This document shows positions 28,791 to 38,334 of a DNA stretch of 64,000 bases, piece by piece. The notes under the pieces were generated by a model that did no database searches, was not told where the DNA came from, and was given only the letters and a program-made list of their open reading frames with translations. The stretch is from positions 1 to 64,000 of the forward strand of contig JAKJHY010000001.1 in the NCBI GenBank assembly GCA_021648845.1, given 5' to 3'. A program made the translations under genes and the position numbers. Each line of letters opens with the position of its first letter. Positions within the stretch are counted from its first letter, which is position 1. This DNA comes from Mycobacterium sp. MBM (GTDB taxonomy: Bacteria; Actinomycetota; Actinomycetes; Mycobacteriales; Mycobacteriaceae).

Positions 28791-30655
28791 CCTCCCGGCT
28801 CGGCACCCCGGACACCGATGCCGACCTCGAGATCCGCCGAATCCTGGATCTACAACCGTCCACCGGCTTCACCGTCATCGCGGGCGCCGGCTCGGGAAAG
28901 ACCACGTCGTTAGTGAAGGCGCTGGCCCACATCACCGACACCCGCGGCCCCGAACTGCTTGCCAAGACGCAGCGCGTCGCATGCATCACCTACACCGAAG
29001 TGGCTGCCGCGGAGATCCACGCCGACCTTGGCAAAGATCCACTCGCAGCGGTATCGACAATCCACAGCTTCCTCTGGTCGTTGGTCAAGCCGTTTCACAA
29101 CGACATCAGCGCCTGGGTGTCGGCAACCTTCGACGACAAGATTTCCACGCTCGTCGCCAAGCAGTCCAACTACCCAAAGGGCACGCACGCAAGCACCAGG
29201 ACCAAAGATGACGCAGCACTCGAGAAAGCTCAGCACCAGCAGCGCCTCATCAGCGAAGTAACACACTGGCAGTATGGCGTCGGCAGTGACTACGCCCGCG
29301 GCGTCCTAGGCCACAACGACATACTCAAGATGGTCCCGCAGATGGTCACGTCCCGAAGGCTGCTGTCGCGGATCGTATCCCGCCAATACCCGTTCATCTT
29401 CGTCGACGAGAGCCAAGACACGTTTCCTGAAGTCGTCGAATGCCTCTCGCACGTCTGGACCGCAGCGCAAGGCGCCATGTGCCTCGGATTCTTCGGCGAC
29501 CCCATGCAACAGATCTACCTGCACGGCGTGGGAAGCATCGAGCTGCGACCGGACTGGCTGAAGGTCGCGAAACCTCAAAATTTCCGATCATCGCGCCGAG
29601 TCCTGAGCTGCGTCAACGCGGTCCGCGCCGAAGCGGATTCACTGCAGCAAGTCAGTGGGCTCGGCGACTCCCAAACCGAAGGCGAAGCTTACCTGTTCGT
29701 GCTCCCCGCCGACGGTGATCGCAGCGCGAACCTCGAGAAAGTTCGCGCCCGGCTCGACGAATACGGCCAACCAGGACAATGGACACGCAGTGCACGCGAC
29801 GGTGGCGCCAAGGTCCTGATGATCGCGCACCGCATGGCGGCCCGCAGGCTGGGCTTTGAGAACCTCCACAGCGCCTTCAACGACAAGGCCGGCTACGCGT
29901 TCGAAGAAACCTTCAAGGACGGCACGGCGTGGCCGCTTACCCCGTTCCGCGATGTCATCCTCCCTCTATACACGGCCGCCGGACCCGCCGCACCCGAGGT
30001 GCTGGCCCTCCTGCGGCGGCACAGTCCGATACTCAGAGACGCCTCGCCGTCTGCGGTACTCCGCGCGCAACTCAAAGCCGCCCGCGCCGCAGTGCAAGAG
30101 CTCCGAAACCTCGCCAGCAGCAACGATGTCACGCTAGGCGAGGTTCTGAACTTCGCAGCCAAGCATGGCCTCGTCGAGCTCGATCCACGAATGACTGCCT
30201 TCCTCGAGCCCGACGACGACCACCGCAACGCCATCCTCGACGAACGCACCAACAAGGTCCTCGACGCAATGACCCGCTGTGCGTTCGCCGAACTGAGCGG
30301 CTACTACGTCTACGTCAACCACGAATCGCCCTACTCAACTCAACACGGAACCAAAGGCGCCGAATTCGACCGGGTAGTCGTGGTCCTCGACGACGAAGAA
30401 GGTCGCTTCAACCAATACTCCTACGAGAAGCTCCTTGGCCTGAAAGCACTGTCAGCGACCGACATTCGCAACCGTGATGAAGGTCGGGACACCACGGTCG
30501 ACCGCACCCGTCGGCTGCTCTACGTGTGCGTCTCACGAGCCCGGCAATCACTCGCGATCGTCCTATTCGTCGCAGACCCCGCAGGTGCGGTCGATGTTGT
30601 GAAACGGTCCGCGCTCGGGCCTCACATCGACATCCGCGGCTTGTCGGATCTGTGA
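28787..30655 (+). CDS. gajB: Gabija system protein GajB: UvrD/Rep-like SF1A helicase
   Basis: A 622-residue superfamily 1A helicase, distinct from the three other UvrD-type genes in the window. Motif I GAGSGKTTS (residues 33-41), motif Ia ITYTEVAAAEI, motif II FIFVDESQDT near 207, motif III FFGDPMQQIY near 240, motif IV with QNFRSSRRVL, motif V HGTKGAEFDRVVVVLDDE and motif VI LLYVCVSRARQSLAIV near 578 are all present. In Gabija, GajB acts with the GajA tetramer, sensing DNA ends and hydrolysing nucleotides. The GTG start shares four bases with the gajA stop and has GGAGGA upstream, so the pair is translationally coupled. The reading frame stays open for a further 67 codons after its stop. Confidence 0.88.
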   Translation: MTSRLGTPDTDADLEIRRILDLQPSTGFTVIAGAGSGKTTSLVKALAHITDTRGPELLAKTQRVACITYTEVAAAEIHADLGKDPLAAVSTIHSFLWSLVKPFHNDISAWVSATFDDKISTLVAKQSNYPKGTHASTRTKDDAALEKAQHQQRLISEVTHWQYGVGSDYARGVLGHNDILKMVPQMVTSRRLLSRIVSRQYPFIFVDESQDTFPEVVECLSHVWTAAQGAMCLGFFGDPMQQIYLHGVGSIELRPDWLKVAKPQNFRSSRRVLSCVNAVRAEADSLQQVSGLGDSQTEGEAYLFVLPADGDRSANLEKVRARLDEYGQPGQWTRSARDGGAKVLMIAHRMAARRLGFENLHSAFNDKAGYAFEETFKDGTAWPLTPFRDVILPLYTAAGPAAPEVLALLRRHSPILRDASPSAVLRAQLKAARAAVQELRNLASSNDVTLGEVLNFAAKHGLVELDPRMTAFLEPDDDHRNAILDERTNKVLDAMTRCAFAELSGYYVYVNHESPYSTQHGTKGAEFDRVVVVLDDEEGRFNQYSYEKLLGLKALSATDIRNRDEGRDTTVDRTRRLLYVCVSRARQSLAIVLFVADPAGAVDVVKRSALGPHIDIRGLSDL

Positions 30656-30859
30656 CCACCCCTCTGCCAGTGCGACACGATCCAAAGTGAGTGGTCCCCC
30701 TACGACATCCTCGCCGCCACCATCGCGGGTAAAGGCCCATCGTCGGTCAAGTCCATGGACGTGACCGAGGTCCAACAGGGTTTGAACACGCACATCCTTC
30801 GCAGCACATCCTCCTATCTCGACCGCCTCAGCCCGTCTTCGGAGTCGATTCTGCGGTGA
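30656..30859 (+). other. 67-codon open stretch in frame after gajB; rest of gap to 31001
   Basis: After the gajB TGA the same frame stays open to a TGA at 30857-30859, with coding-like composition (SEWSPYDILAATIAGKG, then VTEVQQGLNTHILRS). It has no clear start codon or ribosome-binding site. It may be a former C-terminal extension of GajB cut off by a stop, a remnant of another island gene, or chance. Between 30860 and 30970 I see nothing recognisable. Confidence 0.3.
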
Positions 30860-30973
30860 ACGATGCGCCTCTCAACAATGCCGATTGCGCGTCCCTGCGA
30901 ATCAAGCCACTTAGCCGCCCGACAACGACTGCTCGCGGGAAGGAGTGCGACTTGTCGAGTTAGCTTGACTAAT

Positions 30974-30994
30974 GTTCACAAATGCGTTCACAAA
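30974..30994. repeat. tandem GTTCACAAA direct repeats beside tRNA-fMet
   Basis: GTTCACAAA at 30974-30982 and again at 30986-30994, with a 12-base period and a three-base spacer. Short direct repeats beside a tRNA 3' end resemble arm-type binding sites of tyrosine integrases, which would mark the end of an integrated element. No integrase gene remains, so this is inference. Confidence 0.4.
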
Positions 30995-31001
30995 CCCCAC
31001 G

Positions 31002-31037
31002 AGAACGGCCCCCGGAGAGATCTCCGAGGGCCGTTCT
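31002..31037 (-). terminator. terminator hairpin downstream of tRNA-fMet
   Basis: AGAACGGCCC (31002-31011) pairs perfectly with GGGCCGTTCT (31028-31037), with an inner helix CGGAGA/TCTCCG (31013-31018 / 31021-31026). It begins six bases after the tRNA 3' end on the minus strand and is followed there by GGGGTTTG. It is the likely terminator of the tRNA transcript. Confidence 0.7.
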
Positions 31038-31043
31038 ACCTAG

Positions 31044-31117
31044 TAGCGGGGACAGGATTCGAACCTGCGACCTCTGGGTTATGAGCCCAGCGAGCTACCG
31101 AGCTGCTCCACCCCGCG
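31044..31117 (-). tRNA. initiator tRNA-Met (CAT anticodon)
   Basis: A 74-base cloverleaf on the minus strand. The 5' strand CGCGGGG pairs with CCCCGC except at the first position (C1 against T72), the unpaired 1-72 position that marks initiator tRNAs. The anticodon loop is within GGGCTCATAACCC with anticodon CAT and the three G:C pairs typical of tRNA-fMet; the T arm has GGTTCGAATCC. The discriminator is A at 31044. The following bases are CTA, so CCA is not encoded. It is the right-hand boundary of the accessory region. Confidence 0.95.
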
Positions 31118-31180
31118 TCGGTGAACACAACATTACCCAAGGGAGTGCAGCGCACCAAATCGGGTGCTCAGCGCCGGTTT

Positions 31181-32566
31181 CTACGCCGTAAAGCGCACCA
31201 CCAGACCGGTCTTGAAAACCCCTGCCGGGTCATACCGGTCGGCCAACACCGCCAACCGGTGCCGGGTGTCCTCGTCATAGACCCGCGCCATCCGCTCCGC
31301 GTTCGCTGCGGGCGCAAAATTGGGCAGCAGCCCACCGGTCGACCACGGAGCCAGCGCGCGCGCCAGCGCGCCCGCCTGGGCCGGCACCAACTCCGCGGCC
31401 GGGCCCATCGGAACTCCGATGATGGTGACCGCATACGCCGCCTGACGATGGCAGAACGCACTGCGGTGCGGGGCCTGGCGAGCCATCGCCCCGCCGAGCA
31501 GCCGCACCTCGACGATGGTCTGCACCGACGCCGAGCCGGGACCCGCGGCGGTCAGCAGGATATCGACTGCCGCCGAACCGAACTCGCGCAGCAACACCTG
31601 TTCCTCGTATGTCGGCATCGGATCGACCGGGTCGGCGTGCACCGCGCCGATCGCCGCATACGGCAGCACCCCGACGGTGTCGAGCACCGGCGTCGCCGCT
31701 TCCCGCATCGGCGCCAACAAAGCTGCCGCCTCGGCGAAATCGTCCAGCGCGGTGTAGCGCACCGCGACGGTCAGCCGGCCCGCCAACTCCTCGGGCACGC
31801 CGGGTAACGGCGGCAACTGCTGAAAGGCGATGGAGGTGTTGATGTTCTCCGGCAGCCCCACGCTCCACTGTTGCCAGCTGCCCAGCACGGCTGCGGCATC
31901 CGCGCCGTCGAAATACAGTGCCCCGCCATAGAACTCGGCGATCGGCAGCAGATCGATCTCGACGCCGGTGACGATGCCGAGGGTGGCCTTGCCACCGCGC
32001 AGCCCCCAGAACAGCTCGGCATGCTCGTCGGGGGTGACATGCAGGAACTCGCCGTCGCCGGTCACCAGATCAAAAGACCGCACGTAGTCCGCGGACACCC
32101 CGACGCTGCGCACCAACGGGCCGACGCCGGCGCCGGTGAGGAAGCCCACCACCCCCACGTTCGGGGACGACCCGCACAGCGGCGCCAGCCCGTGCGGTGC
32201 GGCCGCGTCCAGGACATGCTGCCACCGAGCACCCGCGCCGACCCGGGCGGTGCGGGTCGCCAGATCCACCACGCAGCCCGTCATCGCGCTGGTCTGCACC
32301 AAGATGGTGTCCACACCCACCGGGATGGCGCCGTGCCCGGTCGCCTGCACCGTCACCCGAAGTCCACGGTCGCGGGCGAAACGCACGGTCTCGGCGACGT
32401 GATGCGGCGACGTGGCGAACACCACGGCGGCCGGCTGCACCGCCACGGCGACGTTCCACGGGGTGCAGCGTTCGTAGCCGGGCTCGCCGCGCAGTGCGAC
32501 CAGGGCGCTGACGTGGTCGGGCAGTGCCGACACCACACCGTTGTCGACCGATTCGGCCAGGGTCAT
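31181..32566 (-). CDS. FAD-binding oxidoreductase (berberine-bridge-enzyme-like)
   Basis: A 461-residue flavoprotein of the FAD-linked oxidase (PCMH/BBE) family. The FAD domain includes VFATSPHHVAETVRFARDRG and ATGHGAIPVG, whose His78 is at the usual position for covalent FAD attachment, then CGSSPNVGVVGFLTGAGVG and LFWGLRGGKATLGIVTGVEID. A C-terminal BBE-like segment ends in DRYDPAGVFKTG. The ATG at 32566 is chosen because AAAGGA lies ten bases upstream; an in-frame start further up lacks such a site. No signal peptide is visible. Substrate unknown; relatives oxidise sugars, alcohols or secondary metabolites. Confidence 0.85.
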   Translation of the reverse strand: MTLAESVDNGVVSALPDHVSALVALRGEPGYERCTPWNVAVAVQPAAVVFATSPHHVAETVRFARDRGLRVTVQATGHGAIPVGVDTILVQTSAMTGCVVDLATRTARVGAGARWQHVLDAAAPHGLAPLCGSSPNVGVVGFLTGAGVGPLVRSVGVSADYVRSFDLVTGDGEFLHVTPDEHAELFWGLRGGKATLGIVTGVEIDLLPIAEFYGGALYFDGADAAAVLGSWQQWSVGLPENINTSIAFQQLPPLPGVPEELAGRLTVAVRYTALDDFAEAAALLAPMREAATPVLDTVGVLPYAAIGAVHADPVDPMPTYEEQVLLREFGSAAVDILLTAAGPGSASVQTIVEVRLLGGAMARQAPHRSAFCHRQAAYAVTIIGVPMGPAAELVPAQAGALARALAPWSTGGLLPNFAPAANAERMARVYDEDTRHRLAVLADRYDPAGVFKTGLVVRFTA

Positions 32567-32666
32567 TCGAGGGTCCTTTCGGGCAGGGCTGTTCATTGCC
32601 CCCACCATGACCCGGCCCACTTGGCATCTTCTTGGAGTCGACCTCAAGTCATCCCGCGCACGCGAA

Positions 32667-32716
32667 AGTGCGGTCCCATCCGCACCCTCTCGGAGCGTCG
32701 CGGATGGGACCGCACT
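32667..32716 (-). terminator. long perfect hairpin between UPF0182 and oxidoreductase genes
   Basis: AGTGCGGTCCCATCCGC (32667-32683) and its exact reverse complement (32700-32716), a 17-base perfect stem with a 16-base loop. It lies 16 bases past the UPF0182 stop on the minus strand and so probably ends that transcript, although no T run follows. Mycobacterial terminators often lack T runs. Confidence 0.6.
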
Positions 32717-32732
32717 GTCGGCGGGAACGGAG

Positions 32733-35700
32733 CTAACGGGCCTCGCGGTACTTGTTCATCGCATCGTCGAGCCGCTGCAGCGCCTCACCGAACTCGGCGA
32801 AGTCACCACTGGTCTGCGCGGTCTGCATATTGTCCAGCGCCGCATTGACCTCCTGCAGCGCGGCGGCCTTGGCCCCCGACAACTGCACCGGCCCGCCCGG
32901 GACCGCGGCAGCGGGCGGCGGCGCGCTGGGCGCGCTCCCCTGCTGCGGCGGGGTGGCTTGCGGGTTGGCCGCGGGTTGCGCCGGCGGGCGCGCTGCCGGC
33001 TGGCCCTCGGCCGGCGCCGGGCCCGTCGCGGTCGAACCCGCACCCGCACCGAAGATCTCGTCGAGGGCATCGCGGACCGTCGGGCCGTAACCGACCTTGT
33101 CGTTGTACATCATCGCCACGCGAATCAGGCGCGGGTACGTCGACGCGGCATCGCTGGCACCCGGCGACGCGTAGATCGGCGCCACATAGAGCAGACCACC
33201 ATTGCCGATCGGCAAGGTCAGCAGGTTGCCCCAGCGAATCCGGTTCTGGCCGTCGCGTCCGATCTGACCCAGCTCGGTGGACACCGCGGTATCGGTACTG
33301 ATCGCGTTGAACGCCAGCTTCGGACCATTCACCTGGCCCGGAATGGTCAGCACCGTGAGCTTGCCGTAGGTCTCCGGATCCGAGCTCGCGCTGATATAGG
33401 CGGCCAGGAAGTCACGCCGGATCCAGTTCATCGCACTGGTCAGCTGGAACGACGGTGAGCCGTCCTGCCGGGCCTGATCGGTGGCCACGATGTAGTACGG
33501 CGGCTGGAAACTGCTGGCCGTCGGGTTCGGATCCAGTGGCACATCCCAGAAGTCGGCGTTGGTGAAGAACTTCACCGGGTCGTCGACGTGGTACTTGGCC
33601 AGCAATGCGCGCTGCACCTTGAACAGATCCTCGGGATAGCGCAGATGAGCCTGCAAGTCCGGCGAGATATCCGACTTCGGCTTCACCGTGTCCGGGAAGA
33701 CCGCCATCCACGCCTTGAGCACCGGGTCGGACTCGTCCTGCGCGTACAGCGTCACCGTGCCGTCGTAGGCATCCACGGTGGCCTTCACCGAGTTCCGGAT
33801 GTAGGACACCTGCTTGTCCGGCAGCAGCCGGTTGACGGCCACCTCGTTGGAGTCGATGGTGGCGTTCGACAGCGTGGTCAACTCCGAGTACGGGTAATTG
33901 TCCAGAGTGGTGTAACCGTCGACGATCCAGACCATCCGCTTGTTGACGATCGCGGGGTACACGCCGTTGTCGGTGGTCAACCACGGCGCCACCGCCTCGA
34001 CCCGCTTGGCCGGGTCACGGTTGAACAGGATCCGGCTGTTCTCGCCGATCACGTTGGACAGCAGGAAGTTCCGCTCGGCGAACTTCGCCGCGAACACCAT
34101 GCGGTTCACCCAGTTACCGATCCCCACGCCTCCGGTGCCACCGTAGGTGTAGTTCTTGGTCTCCATGTTGGTCTCGTAGTCGTACTCGCGGTCGACATCG
34201 CCGTTCTTGCCGACGATCGCGTAGTCGTCGGGGGCACTGGCGATCACCGGGCCGAAATAGATCCGCGGCTGATCCAGCGGCGCCGGGCCCGGGGACACCA
34301 CGGAACCGTTCGCGCCGACCACACTGGCCAGGAACTCCGGGTAGCCACCGTTCTGGTTCGGGTCGTTGGCGATCCCGCGCACCGTGTTCGCCGGCGACGC
34401 GACGAAGCCGTTGCCGTGGGTGTAGACGGTGTGCCGGTTGATCCAGTCCCGCTGGTTGTCGATCAGGCGGTCCGGGTTCAGCTCACGCGCGGCCACCACA
34501 TAGTCACGGATCTGACCGTCGGGGCCGACGTAGCGATCCATCGACAGCTGATCGGGGAAATTGTAGAAGTTCTTGCCCTGCTGGAACTGCGTGAAGGCCG
34601 GGCTGACGATCGTCGGATCGAGCAGGCGGATGTTCGAGGTGGTGGCCCGATCGGCGGCCACCTGCTGGGCCGTCGCGTTGGCGTCACCGCTGTAGTCGCG
34701 GTAGGTCACCACCTCGTCGGTCAGCCCGTAGGCGTGCCGGGTCGCGTCGATACTTCGGCTGATGTACTCGCTTTCCTTCTGCGCCGCATTGGGTTTGACG
34801 CTGAACTGCTCGACGACCAGCGGCCAGCCCGCGCCCACCACCAGCGAGGACAGCAGCAGCAGCACCAGACCGATGGCCGGGATACGCAGATCACGCAGGA
34901 CCAGTGCGGAGAAGACCGCGACCGCACAGATGACGGCGATGGCCAGCAGGATCAACTTGGCCGGCAGCACCGCGTTGATATCGGTGTAGCCGGCACCGGT
35001 GAACGGCTTACCGGCGCGGGTGTTGCTCAGCAGTTCGTAGCGGTCCAGCCAGTACGCGGCGGCCTTGAGCAACACCAGGGTGCCCGCCAGCGCGATCAAC
35101 TGGATGCGGGCCGCGCGGCTCAGCGCCCCGGTGCGTCCGGACAGCCGGATGCCACCGAACAGGTAATGCCCCAGCAGGTTGGCCACGAACGCCAGGAACA
35201 CCGCAACGAACAAATAGGTCAGCACCAGCCGGTAGAAGGGCAGGTCGAACGCGTAGAAACCGAGATCGATGCCGAACTGCGGGTCGGTGATCCCGAACTC
35301 GCCGCCATGCAGGAACAACTGCACCTGCGGCCAGTAGCTCTGCGCGACGATGCCGGCAAGCAGGCCGATGAAAACCGGGATACCGATGCCGAACAGGCGC
35401 AGCCGGGTCATCACGGTGGTGCGGTAGCGGGCCACCGGATCGTTGGGACCCACCGTGGGCACGAACACCGGCCGGGTGCGGTAGGCCAGCGCCATCGCCG
35501 CGAACACCACCGCGCCGATCAGCAGGGCCACCACCAGGAACAGCACGATGCGGGTGAACAGCACCGTGGTGAACACCGAGCGGTAGCCGAGCTCGCCGAA
35601 GAACAGCCAGTCGACGTACCCGTCGATGAACCGGGGACCCACCAACAACAACAGGACGACAGCTACCGCGACGCCGATCAGAACCCGGCTCCGACGTGTC

Positions 35701-35735
35701 AGCTGCGGCATTCGCGCCGCCGGCCGCATACCCAA
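32733..35735 (-). CDS. UPF0182 family large membrane protein
   Basis: A 1000-residue integral membrane protein matching the mycobacterial UPF0182 proteins (Rv3193c-like start [20 protein letters not shown]). About seven transmembrane segments occupy the first 310 residues. They are followed by a large, presumably extracytoplasmic region of about 600 residues, and a low-complexity Pro/Ala/Gln-rich stretch near residues 880-940 before a short helical end ([27 protein letters not shown]). The biochemical role of the family is not established. It is followed by a strong hairpin terminator and preceded, after 104 bases, by the YlbL-like protease gene on the same strand. Confidence 0.93.
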   Translation of the reverse strand: MGMRPAARMPQLTRRSRVLIGVAVAVVLLLLVGPRFIDGYVDWLFFGELGYRSVFTTVLFTRIVLFLVVALLIGAVVFAAMALAYRTRPVFVPTVGPNDPVARYRTTVMTRLRLFGIGIPVFIGLLAGIVAQSYWPQVQLFLHGGEFGITDPQFGIDLGFYAFDLPFYRLVLTYLFVAVFLAFVANLLGHYLFGGIRLSGRTGALSRAARIQLIALAGTLVLLKAAAYWLDRYELLSNTRAGKPFTGAGYTDINAVLPAKLILLAIAVICAVAVFSALVLRDLRIPAIGLVLLLLSSLVVGAGWPLVVEQFSVKPNAAQKESEYISRSIDATRHAYGLTDEVVTYRDYSGDANATAQQVAADRATTSNIRLLDPTIVSPAFTQFQQGKNFYNFPDQLSMDRYVGPDGQIRDYVVAARELNPDRLIDNQRDWINRHTVYTHGNGFVASPANTVRGIANDPNQNGGYPEFLASVVGANGSVVSPGPAPLDQPRIYFGPVIASAPDDYAIVGKNGDVDREYDYETNMETKNYTYGGTGGVGIGNWVNRMVFAAKFAERNFLLSNVIGENSRILFNRDPAKRVEAVAPWLTTDNGVYPAIVNKRMVWIVDGYTTLDNYPYSELTTLSNATIDSNEVAVNRLLPDKQVSYIRNSVKATVDAYDGTVTLYAQDESDPVLKAWMAVFPDTVKPKSDISPDLQAHLRYPEDLFKVQRALLAKYHVDDPVKFFTNADFWDVPLDPNPTASSFQPPYYIVATDQARQDGSPSFQLTSAMNWIRRDFLAAYISASSDPETYGKLTVLTIPGQVNGPKLAFNAISTDTAVSTELGQIGRDGQNRIRWGNLLTLPIGNGGLLYVAPIYASPGASDAASTYPRLIRVAMMYNDKVGYGPTVRDALDEIFGAGAGSTATGPAPAEGQPAARPPAQPAANPQATPPQQGSAPSAPPPAAAVPGGPVQLSGAKAAALQEVNAALDNMQTAQTSGDFAEFGEALQRLDDAMNKYREAR

Positions 35736-35839
35736 CTCTTCAACTCCAGTCCGTGGTCTGTGGCCTCCCCCAAGTGTGCGTCCTGGGTTGACGTGCCACG
35801 CCTTGATCCAACTCTACGCAGTACCCGCCAAGGAACTTC

Positions 35840-36889
35840 TCAGCATGTGGGGGGTTCGCCACCGGCAGAAATCGTGTTCAGCGCATCCACCGCCGTGGTG
35901 AGCGTCTCCACCTTCACCAGTTGCAGACCGTCCTCGTGTGCGGTGCGCGCCTCGGCGCAGTTCTCGGCGGGCACCAGGAACACCGTCGCCCCGGCCTCGC
36001 GCGCCGCCAGCATCTTGTGGGTGATGCCGCCGATCGAACCCACCTTGCCCTCGGCGTCGATGGTGCCGGTGCCGGCAACGAACTTGCCGTCGTTGAGTTC
36101 ACCGGTGGTCAGCTTGTCGACGACGGCCAGGCTGAACATCAGTCCCGCCGACGGCCCCCCGATGTTGGCCAGATTGAACTCGATGTCGAACGGCGCCCAC
36201 GGCGCGTCCAACACCCCGATGCCGAGGTAGCCCTGATCCTTCTCGGGGTGCTTGCCCAGGGTGATGGTGGCGGTGCCGACACCGCCGTTCTTGCGCCGGT
36301 AATCGATGACGATCGGCTCACCGGGTTTGGTGTTCTTCACGACGTCCTGGAACGCGTCGAGGTCGGGAACCTCGACATTGTTGACCATGTCGATGGCGTC
36401 GCCGGGTTCCAGTTTCCCCGCCGAGGGACCCTTGTCCTCCACCGTCTGCACCGTGACCGCCTTCGGGTACTTCAGGAAGGACAGCGCCGCGTACTCGGCA
36501 TCGTCCTCGGAGCGCTTGAAGTCCTCGGTGTTGCCCTTGTCGATATCGTCCTTCGACTTGTCCGGCGGATACACCAACTCACGCGGGATCAGCTGATCGC
36601 GGCCCGACATCCACAACACCAGCGCCTGGCCCAAGGTCAGTCCGTCGCGCTGGGACACCGTCGTCATGTTCAGATGACCCGAGGTCGGGTGGGTGATCTG
36701 CCCGGCCACCCCATCGGTGGTCTTGATGTCCACGACCTGTTTACCGTCGACCTCACCGAGGGTGTCGAACGTCGGACCCGGCCCCAACGCGACGAAGGGC
36801 ACCGTCACCACCGACAGCAGCAAGCCGAACGCCACGATGGGCACCAGCGCCACCACCAGCGTCAAAATCCGCCTGTTCACGCCGCCCAC
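35840..36889 (-). CDS. YlbL-type PDZ and Lon-like serine protease
   Basis: A 349-residue membrane-anchored protease equivalent to Rv3194c. One transmembrane segment near the N terminus (LTLVVALVPIVAFGLLL) is followed by an extracytoplasmic PDZ domain (about 155-225, with GPSAGKLEPGDAIDMVNNVEV) and a Lon-type proteolytic domain. The catalytic Ser lies in NIGGPSAGLMFSLAVV and the catalytic Lys in GGITHKMLAAREAG, giving the Ser-Lys dyad. A GTG three codons in (36880) is an alternative start. It is divergent from the DUF2342 gene with a 72-base gap. Substrates are unknown. Confidence 0.9.
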   Translation of the reverse strand: MGGVNRRILTLVVALVPIVAFGLLLSVVTVPFVALGPGPTFDTLGEVDGKQVVDIKTTDGVAGQITHPTSGHLNMTTVSQRDGLTLGQALVLWMSGRDQLIPRELVYPPDKSKDDIDKGNTEDFKRSEDDAEYAALSFLKYPKAVTVQTVEDKGPSAGKLEPGDAIDMVNNVEVPDLDAFQDVVKNTKPGEPIVIDYRRKNGGVGTATITLGKHPEKDQGYLGIGVLDAPWAPFDIEFNLANIGGPSAGLMFSLAVVDKLTTGELNDGKFVAGTGTIDAEGKVGSIGGITHKMLAAREAGATVFLVPAENCAEARTAHEDGLQLVKVETLTTAVDALNTISAGGEPPTC

Positions 36890-36961
36890 AGTAGAGCGCG
36901 TTCACCCACAGCGTGACCCGCGGCCCCACCCGCGCCACCACCGGTGGGTACCGTTGACGCT

Positions 36962-38299
36962 ATGGCTGACCTGCCCTTCGGCTTCTCCCACGGAGATGAC
37001 CCGGATCCTGACAAGCGCAAGAAAGATCCCGCCGGGGATCCGTTCGGGCTGGGCGGTGGAGGTTTCGACATGTCCGATCTCGGCCAGATCTTCACCCGGC
37101 TCGGTGAGATGTTCAGCGGTACAGGCGCTATGGCCGGTGGCGGGCAGCAGTCCGGGCCGGTCAACTACGACCTCGCCCGCCAGCTGGCAACCAGCTCCAT
37201 CGGCTTCGTGGCACCGGTACCCGAATCCACCAGCGCCGCGATCGCCGATGCGGTGCGGCTGGCCGAAACCTGGCTCGACGGGGCCACCGCACTACCCGCC
37301 GGAACCACCCGCACGGTGGCGTGGACGCCGACCGACTGGCTGGACAACACCCTGGACACCTGGAAGCGGCTGTGCGACCCGGTGGCCGAGCAGATCTCCA
37401 CGGTGTGGGCCTCCGCACTGCCCCAGGAGGCTCAGGCGATGGCCGGCCCGCTGCTGGCCATGATGTCCCAGATGGGCGGGATGGCCTTCGGCAGCCAATT
37501 GGGTCAAGCCCTGGGAAAGCTGTCCAAGGAGGTGCTGACCTCCACCGATATCGGATTGCCGCTGGGCCCCAAGGGGGTTGCCGCACTGATGCCCGAGGCC
37601 GTGGACGCCCTCACCGAGGGGCTGGAGCAGCCGCGCAGCGAGGTACTGACCTTCCTGGCCGCCCGCGAGGCGGCCCATCACCGGTTGTTCAGCCATGTGC
37701 CGTGGCTGTCCAGCCAGTTGCTCAGCGCGGTCGAGGCCTTCGCCAAGGGCATGAAGATCGACATGAGCGGTATCGAGGACCTGGCCCAAGGCTTCAACCC
37801 GGCCTCACTGGCCGATCCGGCGGCCATGGAACAGCTGCTCAGCCAGGGCATGTTCGAGCCCAAGGCCACCCCCGAGCAGACCGCCGCTCTGGAACGGCTG
37901 GAGACCCTGCTGGCGCTCATCGAAGGGTGGGTCCAGACGGTGGTCATCGCCGCGCTCGGGGACCGGCTTCCGGGTACCGAGGCACTCAGCGAGACGATGC
38001 GGCGCCGACGCGCCACCGGCGGCCCCGCCGAGCAGACGTTCGCCACCCTGGTCGGGCTGGAACTGCGGCCCCGCAAGATGCGCGAGGCCGCCGCGCTGTG
38101 GGACAAGCTGACCGAGGCCGTCGGCGCAGACGCCCGCGACGCCGTCTGGCAGCACCCCGACCTGCTGCCCGGTGCCACCGACCTCGACGAGCCGGCCGCC
38201 TTCATCGACCGGGTCATCGGCGGTGACACCAGCGGTATCGACCAACTACTGGAAGACCTGGAGCGCGACGAGGGCCCCGACGGCCCTGTGGATAACTGA
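36962..38299 (+). CDS. DUF2342 family putative zinc-dependent hydrolase (Rv3195-like)
   Basis: A 445-residue protein of the actinobacterial DUF2342 family (annotated as zinc-dependent metalloprotease, or F420-biosynthesis-associated by phylogenetic profile). The start ADLPFGFSHGDDPDPDKRK and the block GQLGQALGKLSKEVLTSTDIGLPLG are recognisable. The central FLAAREAAHHRLFSHVPWL supplies a His-rich motif that could bind metal, though it is not a classical HExxH. The ATG at 36962 is preferred to an in-frame upstream start because of its match to the family. Function not established. Confidence 0.85.
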   Translation: MADLPFGFSHGDDPDPDKRKKDPAGDPFGLGGGGFDMSDLGQIFTRLGEMFSGTGAMAGGGQQSGPVNYDLARQLATSSIGFVAPVPESTSAAIADAVRLAETWLDGATALPAGTTRTVAWTPTDWLDNTLDTWKRLCDPVAEQISTVWASALPQEAQAMAGPLLAMMSQMGGMAFGSQLGQALGKLSKEVLTSTDIGLPLGPKGVAALMPEAVDALTEGLEQPRSEVLTFLAAREAAHHRLFSHVPWLSSQLLSAVEAFAKGMKIDMSGIEDLAQGFNPASLADPAAMEQLLSQGMFEPKATPEQTAALERLETLLALIEGWVQTVVIAALGDRLPGTEALSETMRRRRATGGPAEQTFATLVGLELRPRKMREAAALWDKLTEAVGADARDAVWQHPDLLPGATDLDEPAAFIDRVIGGDTSGIDQLLEDLERDEGPDGPVDN

Positions 38300-38334
38300 C
38301 GCGGCCAACCCGCCCGTCGTGACACAGTCATGGC

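Noticed and set aside
22470..31044. Intact prophage or integrative element
   Set aside because: No integrase, capsid, terminase, portal or conjugation genes are present; only an IS, small unknown genes and the defence pair are visible.
30863..31084. 73-codon plus-strand frame ending in VAGTGFEPATSGL
   Set aside because: This peptide is the familiar false translation through a tRNA gene on the opposite strand.
33588..36230. 880-codon plus-strand open frame
   Set aside because: Antisense shadow of the UPF0182 and YlbL-like genes, with no recognisable domain.
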